Shown here in pieces: positions 55,644 to 63,362 of a stretch of DNA of 64,000 bases; position 1 is the stretch's first letter, and each line of letters starts with the position of its first letter. The notes beneath the pieces are model-generated. The model was not told the DNA's origin, did not search any database, and was given only the letters and a program-made list of their open reading frames with translations. This stretch comes from Hyphomicrobiaceae bacterium. Its GTDB lineage: Bacteria; Pseudomonadota; Alphaproteobacteria; Rhizobiales; Hyphomicrobiaceae. The DNA is taken from positions 186,001 to 250,000 of the forward strand of contig JALHMC010000001.1 in NCBI GenBank assembly GCA_022844225.1, written 5' to 3'. Position numbers and translations under genes: made by a program.

Positions 55644-57245
55644 TCAAGCCGCCGCGCGGGCATCCTCCTTGATCATCGAGGCACCCTTGTCCGCAATCAT
55701 GATCGTGGGGGCATTCGTGTTGCCCGTCGTCACGAGAGGCATGACCGACGCATCGATCACGCGCAGGCCAGATAGTCCCCGCACCCTCAGCCGCGAATCG
55801 ACCACGGCCATCGGATCCTCGCCCATGCGGCAGGTGCCGACCGGATGGTAGATCGTCGTCCCGAAATTTCGCACGTAATCGCTCACCTCACTCTCGCTAC
55901 GCACGTCCGGCCCGGGCACGATCTCGGTCGCCGCATGCGGCGCGAACGCCGGCTGTGCAAAGATGCGGCGGGCATGCGAAATCCCGGCAAGGATCACTCT
56001 GAGATCACCGGGCGCGGAGAGATAGTTCGGCCGGATCACGGGGCGATCGTAGGGATCAGGGGAGACCGCCATGATCGTCCCTCGGCTCTCAGGTCGCGCG
56101 ATGGACACCGCGATCGTCGCTCCCGGCTCTCGCTCCAAGGCACCAAACACGGTCGGATCGTAGCTAGCGGGCGAGAACAGGAGCTGGATATCAGGGCTCG
56201 CCAGCCCCTCACGACTGCGGCAGAAGCATTGCGCACTCGACACACCGAACGTCAGCGCGCCGCGCCCAACGGTTACCCACTTGGCGATCTCGCCCAACAG
56301 CAACAGTCCCCGAGACATTTCATTGATCGAGCGTGCGTCTTTCACCCGGTACGAGACGCGCGCGACGTAGTGATCAGAAAGGTTGGCTCCGACGCCGGCC
56401 AGGTCATGGCGGACATCGACGCCGATCGCTCTCAGATGTGCGGCTGGCCCAATTCCCGACACTTGCAGCAAATGCGGAGAATTAACCGACCCCGACGAGA
56501 CGATGACCTCGCGCCGCGCTTTGATGTCCATCTCGCGACCCATCTGCTCGACCCGAACCCCCGTCGCCCGTTTTCCGTCGAGCAGGATGCGGAGCGCGGT
56601 GGCGTTGGTGAGCACGCGGAAGTTGGAACGACGCCGGGCGTGGCGGAGGAATGTCTGAGCCGTCGAGCCTCTGAATCGCCCATTGCGCGACATTTGAGAG
56701 TAACCGACACCCTCAGCCGGTGTCTCGCCGGAGAGGTCCTTGGCGAACGGAAAGCCGGCCTGTTGCGCCGCCTCCACGAACCGGTGAGTCAGGGGAAGGA
56801 CTGTGCGATAGTCCTCGATCAGGAGCGGCCCGTCTTTCCCGCGGTGCTCTCCGTCGCCGGGAGCGTACCGCTCGATCGCCTTGAAATGCGGCTTGCAGTC
56901 GTCGTAGCTCCAACCGCGCGCGCCCATCTGTGCCCAGTTGTCGAAGTCGGACGGGTTCCCGCGTACGAACAGCATGCCGTTGATCGACGACGAGCCGCCC
57001 AGCACCCGGCCCCGCGGCCAATGTATGGCGCGGTTGCCCGAGCCGGGGTCAGGCTGACTTTCGTAATTCCAGTTGACGAGCGGATTCTTGAGCAGCTTCA
57101 GGACGCCTGCCGGAACGTGAATCCAAGGGTGCAGATCGCGTGGACCGGCTTCCAGCAGGATTACCTGAGCGCCATCAGCCGACAGTCGATCGGCAAGAAC
57201 ACACCCGGCTGACCCCGCCCCCACGATCACATAATCCGCCTCCAT
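55644..57245 (-). CDS. GMC-family FAD-dependent oxidoreductase (choline/alcohol dehydrogenase type)
   Basis: The 533-residue flavoprotein has the FAD-binding VIVGAGSAGCVLADRL at the N-terminus and GRVLGGSSSINGMLFVRG, the GMC signature 1. It also has SSGSVNSPHLLQVSGIGP, signature 2, and a C-terminal YHPVGTCRMG with catalytic His, then NTNAPTIMIADKGA. Such enzymes oxidise alcohols (choline, long-chain or polyethylene-glycol alcohols). The track ORF starts at 57323; the ATG at 57245 begins the Rossmann fold directly. A GGAG about 12 bases upstream is weakly placed. No betaine genes are near, so choline dehydrogenase is not favoured. Confidence 0.9.
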   Translation of the reverse strand: MEADYVIVGAGSAGCVLADRLSADGAQVILLEAGPRDLHPWIHVPAGVLKLLKNPLVNWNYESQPDPGSGNRAIHWPRGRVLGGSSSINGMLFVRGNPSDFDNWAQMGARGWSYDDCKPHFKAIERYAPGDGEHRGKDGPLLIEDYRTVLPLTHRFVEAAQQAGFPFAKDLSGETPAEGVGYSQMSRNGRFRGSTAQTFLRHARRRSNFRVLTNATALRILLDGKRATGVRVEQMGREMDIKARREVIVSSGSVNSPHLLQVSGIGPAAHLRAIGVDVRHDLAGVGANLSDHYVARVSYRVKDARSINEMSRGLLLLGEIAKWVTVGRGALTFGVSSAQCFCRSREGLASPDIQLLFSPASYDPTVFGALEREPGATIAVSIARPESRGTIMAVSPDPYDRPVIRPNYLSAPGDLRVILAGISHARRIFAQPAFAPHAATEIVPGPDVRSESEVSDYVRNFGTTIYHPVGTCRMGEDPMAVVDSRLRVRGLSGLRVIDASVMPLVTTGNTNAPTIMIADKGASMIKEDARAAA

Positions 57246-57686
57246 AACGCCGCATCTCCCCGCATCCCGTGATTTGGCGGGAGCATAGCCGCGCCGTCGC
57301 GGTCCGCAATGCTTAGCGTGCATGGCTGGATGTCAATGACGCTCAAACTCGTCGTCAACCGGTACGGCCCGGCCGACCAGAGCGAGGCCAGGACTGGCCC
57401 CGGCACGCAGTGCAACTCGCGATAGGACAAACAAGCGAATCTGTCTCAAGAGCCGCTTGCAACCCTCCGGTCGTCCGCACATAGTTCGCTCACGACGAGC
57501 ATGATCGACACGCTGCTAATTCACTGATCTGCAATCTAGTCCACTCAGCTTGCTTCCTTGCAATACTGAGATAAGCGCCTGACGATGGGCGGCTGAGTGG
57601 GGCTAGATGGACGTCGGCCGTTCGTCTGTGACGACAGGTGACCGGGACCCGTCGATGATGCACGGCTCGCAAGTGTTGGGGGGGAC
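57246..57686. other. intergenic region at the left edge of the accessory island
   Basis: This 441-base stretch lies between the divergent GMC and TPR genes. I see no coding sequence, repeat or clear hairpin. A G-run (GGGGGGG) directly before 57687 serves as ribosome-binding site for the next gene. The track ORFs here are Arg/Ser/Cys-rich shadows. Confidence 0.5.
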
Positions 57687-58979
57687 ATGAGCCGCAGGGA
57701 ACCGAGCATGAATTCACCCGGTGCCGGGGGCACGCGTAAGGACGGAAAGCCAGCCCTGCCTTCTCTCGCCATTCTACCGTTCCGCACAATGCACGACGGC
57801 CTCCTGCGCGCAGACTTCGCCAATTGCGTAACCATGCGGATCACCGAGACGCTGAAGAGCGTCAAGGCGATGCGCGTGATCGCAGCCGCGTCGACCATGA
57901 ATTTGCCCCACGATATGCCGGTCGCGGAAGTCGGACGCTGTCTCGATGTCGACTATGTACTCCGTGGGCAGATCGTCCGAGCCGACCAGACGCTCTACTT
58001 CACGCAGTGGCTCTACCAAGGGTTATCCGGCGAACTCATCCTCGAGCATGAAGTGGAATGCGGGCTCGGTCAGCTGGAGGGGTTTGAGCGCGACGTCCTG
58101 GCCCGCGTCATCGCCGACGTTCGGTTGCCTCTCCTGGAAAGCGAGATCGACCGGATCATGGCTAAAAGGCCCCGGGAGGGATCTGCCTACGAGCTAGCGC
58201 TTCGGGCACAGGTCGCTATGTGCAGGCTCGATCGCCGCAGCGTAACACGCGCCAAGGCGCTACTCGAGCGCGCCATTGAGAAGGACCCCGGCTATGCAAC
58301 GGCCTATGCTTGGCTGGCGCGGTACTATTCGATCCGCATCGGCCAAGGCTGGACGACAGACCCTGCTGCCGACGCCAACGAAGCGCGGCGCCTTGCCGAG
58401 TGCGCCATCGCGCGAGATCCCGAGAACGTTGTTGCCCTGGCAACCGCAGGACATTTGGCGTCCTACCTCGACAGGAACTTCGCTGCTGGCGAGCGTCTGC
58501 TTCGACGCGCCGTCAAGATTTGCCCGAACGAGCCGCTCGGCTGGCTTCTATTGGCTGGAACACTGGCCTATACCGGGCGACCAACCGAAGGACGCAAGGC
58601 TGTCGAGTACGCGCTGACACTGTCCCCCATCGATTCGCAGGCCAACTTTTTCTATAATTTCGCTGCGGTCTGCTGCTACGCCGAAGGCGATTACGAGGCG
58701 GCGATCCGGTATGCTCAGCGGTCGTTCGAATTCAATCCGCGCTACTCCACGACCCTCAAGGCACTTGTGGTCTCGTTGGTCGCTTGTGGCCGTGTGGCGG
58801 AAGCCCGCGAGTATGCCGCCCTGCTGCGCAAGTGCGAGCCGGCCTATACGGCCGCCCGCGCCGCCAGCACGGTCCCGTTCCAGGACAGGGTCCTCAGAGA
58901 GCAGTTCCTCCGTCAGTTGCGTACTGGGGGGTGTTTCGACTCCCCCCGCTCGACGCGCAGCCCAAGGCGAACCCGCTAG
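57687..58979 (+). CDS. TPR protein with cyclase/CadC-type N-terminal domain
   Basis: The 430-residue protein starts SLAILPFRTMHDGLLRADFANCVTMRITETLKSV (in pieces) and VGRCLDVDYVLRGQIVRADQTLYFTQWLYQGLSGELI. This is the FlgO/TolB-N-like domain that in class III adenylate cyclases and CadC-type regulators sits between the output domain and TPRs. Here no cyclase or DNA-binding domain precedes it. From about residue 170 to 390 there are TPR-type helices (AKALLERAIEKDPGYATAYAWLARYY, EARRLAECAIARDPENVVALATAG, AIRYAQRSFEFNPRYSTTLKALV). The C-terminus is Arg-rich. It has no signal peptide and is probably cytosolic. Its stop codon shares a CTAG with the stop of the convergent DUF6065-like gene. Confidence 0.78.
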   Translation: MSRREPSMNSPGAGGTRKDGKPALPSLAILPFRTMHDGLLRADFANCVTMRITETLKSVKAMRVIAAASTMNLPHDMPVAEVGRCLDVDYVLRGQIVRADQTLYFTQWLYQGLSGELILEHEVECGLGQLEGFERDVLARVIADVRLPLLESEIDRIMAKRPREGSAYELALRAQVAMCRLDRRSVTRAKALLERAIEKDPGYATAYAWLARYYSIRIGQGWTTDPAADANEARRLAECAIARDPENVVALATAGHLASYLDRNFAAGERLLRRAVKICPNEPLGWLLLAGTLAYTGRPTEGRKAVEYALTLSPIDSQANFFYNFAAVCCYAEGDYEAAIRYAQRSFEFNPRYSTTLKALVVSLVACGRVAEAREYAALLRKCEPAYTAARAASTVPFQDRVLREQFLRQLRTGGCFDSPRSTRSPRRTR

Positions 58980-59785
58980 GCACCTCCCTCCGCTGCCTCG
59001 GAGCGGTGCACAGCCCCCGCTTTGCGCACTCTGGCCGCATAGGCGCCGCGCCGACGTTGCGGCGCCGCGTTCGGCTTCACGACCGTATCCCGGTAGCGGT
59101 CCCAATCGTCCTCTGTCAAAGCACCGATGTCGGCATCGACCCGAATGTCATTCAGCCTAGCGTCGTCATAATCGATCCGACGCACCGGTTGCACCTGCAT
59201 GAACGGCACGTCCTCATCGAAGTCGATCGGGGCACCCGTCCGCGTCAGCCGGATATTGGTGAAGAGCCCGGCGAACCAGCCGTCGGTCTCGATGATGCCC
59301 TCGTAGAGTTCGTACCCCGATGGCCGCGGGAGATTGGCAACGGGCCTGACCAGCAGGCTCCATCCCGGCGCGGTCTGGGCAATCGATCCAGGCCAGACCT
59401 GCACCGTACCCACCTGCACAGAAGCCGCCAGAAAGGGCTGTGCATAGCCACGCGCATCCTCCGGTGCCACCCGATCAAACACCTCTGGAAAGCCCGGATA
59501 GTGGATCGATCGGAGCGGCAGGAAGTCATCCATCCCGGGGAGGCGCCAGGAGACCTCGCACCCGTCCCAGAGTAGCTGAAAGCGGCGGGGCAGAAACACA
59601 TGCCAGCCAAAGGCCGATGCGGCGGATACGGGCTCGCAATAGCGTAGCGCGCGGACTGGCAGCGTGCCCCCGACAGACCGGTCGGCGCGGCGAGGAGGAC
59701 GACCACCGTCCACGACCTGAATAAACCGGGCCAAAGGTACTTTATTGACCGTTGGCGCACCGGCCTCGATCGAAATCGAACCCAT
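58976..59785 (-). CDS. DUF6065-like protein of unknown function
   Basis: The 269-residue protein resembles what I remember of the DUF6065 family. It has PVRALRYCEPVSAASAFGWHVFLPRRFQLLWDG, then PGWSLLVRPVANLPRPSGYELYEGIIETDGWFAGLFTNIRLTR, and FDEDVPFMQVQPVRR. No catalytic residues are known to me. A basic, unstructured C-terminus (QRRRGAYAARVRKAG) follows a segment EDDWDRYRDTVVKPN. The track start at 59929 covers promoter-like DNA; GAGGG nine bases before the ATG at 59785 decides the start. It lies 187 bases downstream of the repeat-peptide gene on the same strand, behind a promoter-like sequence and a hairpin. Its stop overlaps that of the TPR gene. It may act on or with the peptide, which is inference. 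Confidence 0.72.
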   Translation of the reverse strand: MGSISIEAGAPTVNKVPLARFIQVVDGGRPPRRADRSVGGTLPVRALRYCEPVSAASAFGWHVFLPRRFQLLWDGCEVSWRLPGMDDFLPLRSIHYPGFPEVFDRVAPEDARGYAQPFLAASVQVGTVQVWPGSIAQTAPGWSLLVRPVANLPRPSGYELYEGIIETDGWFAGLFTNIRLTRTGAPIDFDEDVPFMQVQPVRRIDYDDARLNDIRVDADIGALTEDDWDRYRDTVVKPNAAPQRRRGAYAARVRKAGAVHRSEAAEGGA

Positions 59786-59813
59786 ATTATCATCCCTCTT
59801 ACGACAATCGAGG

Positions 59814-59836
59814 ATAGTCGGAGAAAATCCGACTAT
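59814..59836 (-). promoter_or_regulatory. perfect hairpin in the leader of the DUF6065-like gene
   Basis: On the minus strand ATAGTCGGA pairs perfectly with TCCGACTAT around TTTTC. It ends about 16 bases before the GAGGG ribosome-binding site and about 28 bases before the start codon. There is no T-run, so it is more likely a leader or processing hairpin than a terminator. Confidence 0.7.
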
Positions 59837-59851
59837 AATAACCGCATAGAT

Positions 59852-59880
59852 ATTATAATGTCCCGCCATAAAACACGCAA
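59852..59880 (-). promoter_or_regulatory. sigma70-type promoter candidate for the DUF6065-like gene
   Basis: On the minus strand TTGCGT (-35) is followed after exactly 17 bases by a consensus TATAAT (-10). A transcript would start near 59845 and begin just before the hairpin at 59836. The surrounding DNA is AT-rich for this genome. Confidence 0.6.
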
Positions 59881-59972
59881 TGGCGCGACTGACACCCGAC
59901 ATTTGATATCGAAGACAGCACGGGACCACCCGGGTGAAAAAACCCCCGGGTAGAACCGCGCCTCCGCCCCTA

Positions 59973-60137
59973 TTACCAGGGCATCAGGCTGTCCCCAAGG
60001 CGCACCTTCGGCGCCTCGGTCCATGGCGACAGGCTGTCGCCGAGCCGCACGCGCGTGAACTGCTCGGAGGAGGAGGTGGTGGCCGTCTCGTCGGCTTTGA
60101 CGGCAGGTTGCGATATCGACTTGATCGACTTCGTCAT
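59973..60137 (-). CDS. 54-residue repeat peptide, candidate modified-peptide precursor
   Basis: The gene is short; the ORF track merges it into a longer 109-residue frame. AGGAG seven bases before the ATG at 60137 marks the start. The peptide has a Lys/Ser/Thr/Ala-rich first half (MTKSIKSISQPAVKADETAT) and ends with two near-identical decapeptides, VRLGDSLSPW and VRLGDSLMPW, joined by TEAPK and followed directly by the stop. Of the five codon differences between the repeats, four are synonymous and one is Ser/Met, so the peptide sequence is conserved. There is no Cys or Tyr. A leader plus repeated C-terminal core is the layout of RiPP precursors with several cores. The neighbours are a sulfotransferase and a DUF6065-like protein. 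Peptide processing is inference only. Confidence 0.75.
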   Translation of the reverse strand: MTKSIKSISQPAVKADETATTSSSEQFTRVRLGDSLSPWTEAPKVRLGDSLMPW

Positions 60138-60183
60138 TGATTCACTCCTAATGATTGGGTCTTTGAAAATTTGCTGCAGCAAC

Positions 60184-60218
60184 GCTGTGATATTCACCAC
60201 AGCCACAGAGCCCGTCAA
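60184..60218 (-). promoter_or_regulatory. weak promoter candidate with overlapping palindrome upstream of the repeat peptide
   Basis: On the minus strand TTGACG (60213-60218) is followed after 17 bases by GAATAT, a poor -10. A palindrome GCTGTG-N8-CACAGC (60184-60203) overlaps this -10 and the spacer and could be an operator. Start-site data are needed to decide. Confidence 0.3.
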
Positions 60219-60326
60219 GACCAATAATGCGGCACTCTGAACTACGCTAAGCGCGAAGGCGGCTCCAATTCGAGCGATCCGAACCGGCATTCCCGTCCGC
60301 AATCGATCCGCGAGCGCAACCGTGAA

Positions 60327-61022
60327 TCAAAACTCGTAGCCGAAATGCGCGATTTCCGGTGCATACCAGTCGGAAACAAGCGCTCGGGAGGCATCGGTAT
60401 ACATGTCGCGATAGCTGCCTTGCCTTGAACGAGACACGTTCTCGCGTGGCAATGTCACCCGACCCGACAGTCCGAGCGTGGAAAGCACTTTGGCGAAATC
60501 AACGTCGAGGCTCTCATAGCGGCCGATGTAGTCGAGTGTGACGTGATCCTCCTCGGTGTAGAGGCTCCAATTCTCGACGAAGGCGCGGCGACGATCACGA
60601 TTGAAGTCATCGAACGTGGGCCGCGCATCAGCGGGCCTCGATTTCGTTTTGTAATGATACCACGAGACTTGCCGATCCCATGGGTTCCGCTCGAAGCTGA
60701 ACTTGAAATACTCTCGCCAGACCTCCTCACCCGCATAGGTCCGGATCCGCCACGCAGGCATATGCTCGTAGTATCCGACTGACGGATGATAGTGCCGCTC
60801 GGGCCGGCCGAGCAGTGTCTTCCACAACGGCCGCCCCGGCTTCGCGGGATGATCGATCCGGAAATTCTGCGCCGGCTTCTGGCGAACGCCGCGCAATTGC
60901 TCGCTCGCTTCGGTGATGACGTCGTCCGGCCCGCAGATCGCGGAGAGCGCTGCCTCGATCGATGTCGAGCCCGTCTTATAGGTCTTTACGTAGATGAACT
61001 TGTGAGCGTGACTCAGGATCAT
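60327..61022 (-). CDS. sulfotransferase family protein
   Basis: The 231-residue protein begins MILSHAHKFIYVKTYKTGSTSIEAALS. KTYKTGSTS matches the PAPS 5'-phosphosulfate-binding loop of sulfotransferases. FKFSFERNPWDRQVSWYHYK resembles the 3'-phosphate-binding region with its Arg and downstream Ser. Transfer of sulfate from PAPS to a hydroxyl or amine is the family reaction; the acceptor is unknown. The track start at 61145 adds 41 residues; GAGG seven bases before the ATG at 61022 is better. It is the first minus-strand gene of the island, 189 bases upstream of the repeat peptide. As the peptide lacks Tyr, Ser or Thr hydroxyls would be the only peptide acceptors; a lipid or glycan acceptor is equally possible. 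Confidence 0.82.
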   Translation of the reverse strand: MILSHAHKFIYVKTYKTGSTSIEAALSAICGPDDVITEASEQLRGVRQKPAQNFRIDHPAKPGRPLWKTLLGRPERHYHPSVGYYEHMPAWRIRTYAGEEVWREYFKFSFERNPWDRQVSWYHYKTKSRPADARPTFDDFNRDRRRAFVENWSLYTEEDHVTLDYIGRYESLDVDFAKVLSTLGLSGRVTLPRENVSRSRQGSYRDMYTDASRALVSDWYAPEIAHFGYEF

Positions 61023-61208
61023 GCGCGACCTCTTCGGTGCAACCGGTTTGGCACGCCATGGACCGTGTTCCAAGCGGATTTCGCAACCGCATGAGAAGCT
61101 AATCCGAGGCGTCCATGCCACACTCACGGGAGCGATCTCTAACAAATTAGCAAGTTGGTAACCAAGCCATTCTAGCCTCCCTTCCAGAGACCGTGTGGAG
61201 TGGGTGGC

Positions 61209-62246
61209 ATGGACATTCTAAGAGCCATATCGGTGGACGAGATCCGCCGTCGGGGAAGTATCCGCGACGGGGATGTCGCACGCCTGCGTGTTGCTTACGA
61301 AAGCACCGCAGCCATCACGATCGAGGACGCCGAAGGCCTTTTCTCAATCCACGCCGCCACACCGATCCAGGATCCTGCCTGGACTTCCCTTTTTCTCGAG
61401 ATCATCACCGACTTCATCGTCGATCAGGCTGAGCCGGTCGGCTATATCGTTGCAGACAACGCCCGCTGGCTGATCGGACAGGTCAGCACATTCGGGCGGG
61501 TCGAGACATCGACCGAGATGACGCTTATCGTCAATGTGATCGAGCGTGCACGCTGGACTGCACCGAGCCTCGCGGCCTTTGCCCTCGACCAGATCCGCCA
61601 CGCGGTCGTCTCCGGTACCGGGCCGCTGCGTGCGGGCCGGGATGCGCCCGCCGGCGTGATCACTGCGCCGGAAGTGGACATGACGGCGCGGATCATTCGG
61701 GCCTTCGGCGCCGAGACCGGACTTGCCCTCACTCGCATAGAGGCCGAAGCTCTCCTCTCGATCAACCGCGCGATCGCCCCAGGTGGAAGCTCGCCGGCCT
61801 GGAGCGTGCTTCTGGTCCAGACACTGGGCTCCAGCGTCCTGGCAGCACTTGGTCACTCGGTGCCGCCCCGCCGCGAGCTCGTCGATTCGATCTCCTCACC
61901 AGCCAACGCCAGTAGCATCGTTGGCATGCTCATCGGTGCGAGAGATCCACGATCCGAGTTGCCGGCGCGACACGGGCCTGCAACCGGCGGCTGCGAAGTT
62001 TGGCGGACGGCCCGTATCCTATCCTCGGAGGAGCGGGCGCTCACGCGCCTCGAACGTCAACGCCTCGAGATCGTGACCAACGAGGTCATCGAGGAGACCG
62101 ACGACATCTGGCTCATGGACCGCCTCGCTGAGTCGCGTCCTGGCGACGAGAACGAGGCGACGCTGCTCGCTTACGTCATTCGGGAAGCCAGCCGGCTCAC
62201 GCCTGAACTCGAGCAATTCGCGGCCCGCCGCGCCATCGCCGCCTGA
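61209..62246 (+). CDS. hypothetical protein with internal duplication
   Basis: I do not recognise a named family. The 345-residue soluble protein contains two related segments. The first is AAITIEDAEGLFSIHAATPI followed by DPAWTSLFLEIITDFIV (about 40-80). The second is LALTRIEAEALLSINRAIAP followed by SSPAWSVLLVQTLGSSVL (about 175-215). Both share the pattern EAExLxSIxxA...PAWxxLxxxxL. A C-terminal helical region has ERALTRLERQRLEIVTNEVI and EATLLAYVIREASRLTPELEQF. No signal peptide or membrane segment is visible. GGAG eight bases before the ATG at 61209 sets the start; the track ORF begins three codons earlier at a GTG. It is divergent from the sulfotransferase gene with a 186-base shared promoter region. 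Confidence 0.72.
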   Translation: MDILRAISVDEIRRRGSIRDGDVARLRVAYESTAAITIEDAEGLFSIHAATPIQDPAWTSLFLEIITDFIVDQAEPVGYIVADNARWLIGQVSTFGRVETSTEMTLIVNVIERARWTAPSLAAFALDQIRHAVVSGTGPLRAGRDAPAGVITAPEVDMTARIIRAFGAETGLALTRIEAEALLSINRAIAPGGSSPAWSVLLVQTLGSSVLAALGHSVPPRRELVDSISSPANASSIVGMLIGARDPRSELPARHGPATGGCEVWRTARILSSEERALTRLERQRLEIVTNEVIEETDDIWLMDRLAESRPGDENEATLLAYVIREASRLTPELEQFAARRAIAA

Positions 62247-62349
62247 CAGCCAAGATCGCGATAGCCGTCGCGAGACCGACTTCGTCCTTGCAGGCGGGGG
62301 GTACCGGTCGCTAGCTTCCCTGCCATCAGATGAGGTGCAGGAGGAAGTG

Positions 62350-63240
62350 ATGGCTATCGGTTTCGTCGGCATCGGCAACATGGGTCTGCCGATGGCCGAC
62401 AAGCTCGTCGGTGCGGGTGAGGAACTCGTCGTTCACGATGTTCGCCAAGAGGCCCTGAAACCTCTCGTCGAGAAGCAGGCTCGTCCTGCCGCCTCCCCCA
62501 AGGAGGTCGGCGATCGATGCGGCACGGCTTTCGTATCACTGCCGACGCTCGACACCCTCAGAGAGGTTGTGCTCGGCCCGAACGGCCTCTTCCACGGCTC
62601 GACCGTGAAGCTCGTCGTCAACACCTGCACGGTGGGCGTGCCTCTCGTTGAGGAGATCGAAGCCGCGCTGGCGGCCAAGGGCATCGAGATGGTCGACTGC
62701 CCGATCAGCGGAGGACCTCCGGGCGCCCGCGCCGGCACGCTCTCCGTCATGGTCTCCGGCAAGCCTGAGCTGGTCCAGCAGATCATGCCGCTAATCTCCC
62801 GCTGGGGCCCGGTGACCGTGGCGGGTCCGAAGCCCGGATTGGCCCAGGTGCTGAAGCTCACCAACAATATCCTGTCAGCCGTCTCGCTGGCGGCCTCGCT
62901 CGAGGCCTACGTCATGGGCGCCAAGGGAGGCCTCGATCCCGAGGTGATGACCGAAGCCATCAACCGGGGCAGCGGCCGTAACAGCGCGACGCAGGACAAG
63001 ATTCCCCGCTCCGTGCTCAATCGCGCCTTCGATTACGGCGCCCCGATGCACATTCTCACGAAGGACGTCGATCTCGCCATACAGCAGGCTGACCGGCTCG
63101 GCATACCGATGTGGGTCTGTACGGCCGCCCGACAGATGTTCAAGAACGCCATGTTCGCCGGGATGGAGAACAAGGACATCACCGAGCTCGTGACCATGAT
63201 CGAGAAGGGTGCGGGCTTCGTTCTGCCGAAGACGCGCTGA
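62350..63240 (+). CDS. NAD-dependent beta-hydroxyacid dehydrogenase (3-hydroxyisobutyrate dehydrogenase family)
   Basis: The 296-residue enzyme has GFVGIGNMGLPMADKLVGAG, the NAD-binding and family signature, DCPISGGPPGARAGTLSVMVSG with the substrate loop, and the catalytic Lys in LKLTNNILSAVSLAA. Members oxidise 3-hydroxyisobutyrate, tartronate semialdehyde or related acids; substrate cannot be told here. AGGAGG lies before the ATG at 62350, and the track start at 62335 overlaps it, so 62350 is the better choice. The AlaX-like gene follows after 122 bases. Confidence 0.9.
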   Translation: MAIGFVGIGNMGLPMADKLVGAGEELVVHDVRQEALKPLVEKQARPAASPKEVGDRCGTAFVSLPTLDTLREVVLGPNGLFHGSTVKLVVNTCTVGVPLVEEIEAALAAKGIEMVDCPISGGPPGARAGTLSVMVSGKPELVQQIMPLISRWGPVTVAGPKPGLAQVLKLTNNILSAVSLAASLEAYVMGAKGGLDPEVMTEAINRGSGRNSATQDKIPRSVLNRAFDYGAPMHILTKDVDLAIQQADRLGIPMWVCTAARQMFKNAMFAGMENKDITELVTMIEKGAGFVLPKTR

Positions 63241-63362
63241 GGCGAGCCAGCGTCACGTAGCAGGCGCTCGGTATCGCAGGCATGGTGCAAGGCGGACAAC
63301 GTTCCGCTACGAAGTCGCTTGCGCCAATGTGCATTCCGCAAACGGCAAACGAGAACGTATCG

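Noticed and set aside
55845-57212. 455-residue plus-strand ORF opposite the GMC oxidoreductase
   Set aside because: Arg/His-rich antisense shadow; the opposite strand has the full set of GMC signatures.
59934-60140. Plus-strand 68-residue ORF opposite the repeat peptide
   Set aside because: It is the antisense shadow of the peptide gene, with a Pro/Arg/Leu-rich translation and no ribosome-binding site.
60138-60302. In-frame 55-residue hydrophobic N-terminal extension of the repeat peptide (track ORF 59973-60302)
   Set aside because: AGGAG lies seven bases before the internal ATG at 60137 and gives a typical small precursor. The extension overlaps promoter-like DNA and could be open by chance. 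A membrane-anchored longer form cannot be fully excluded.
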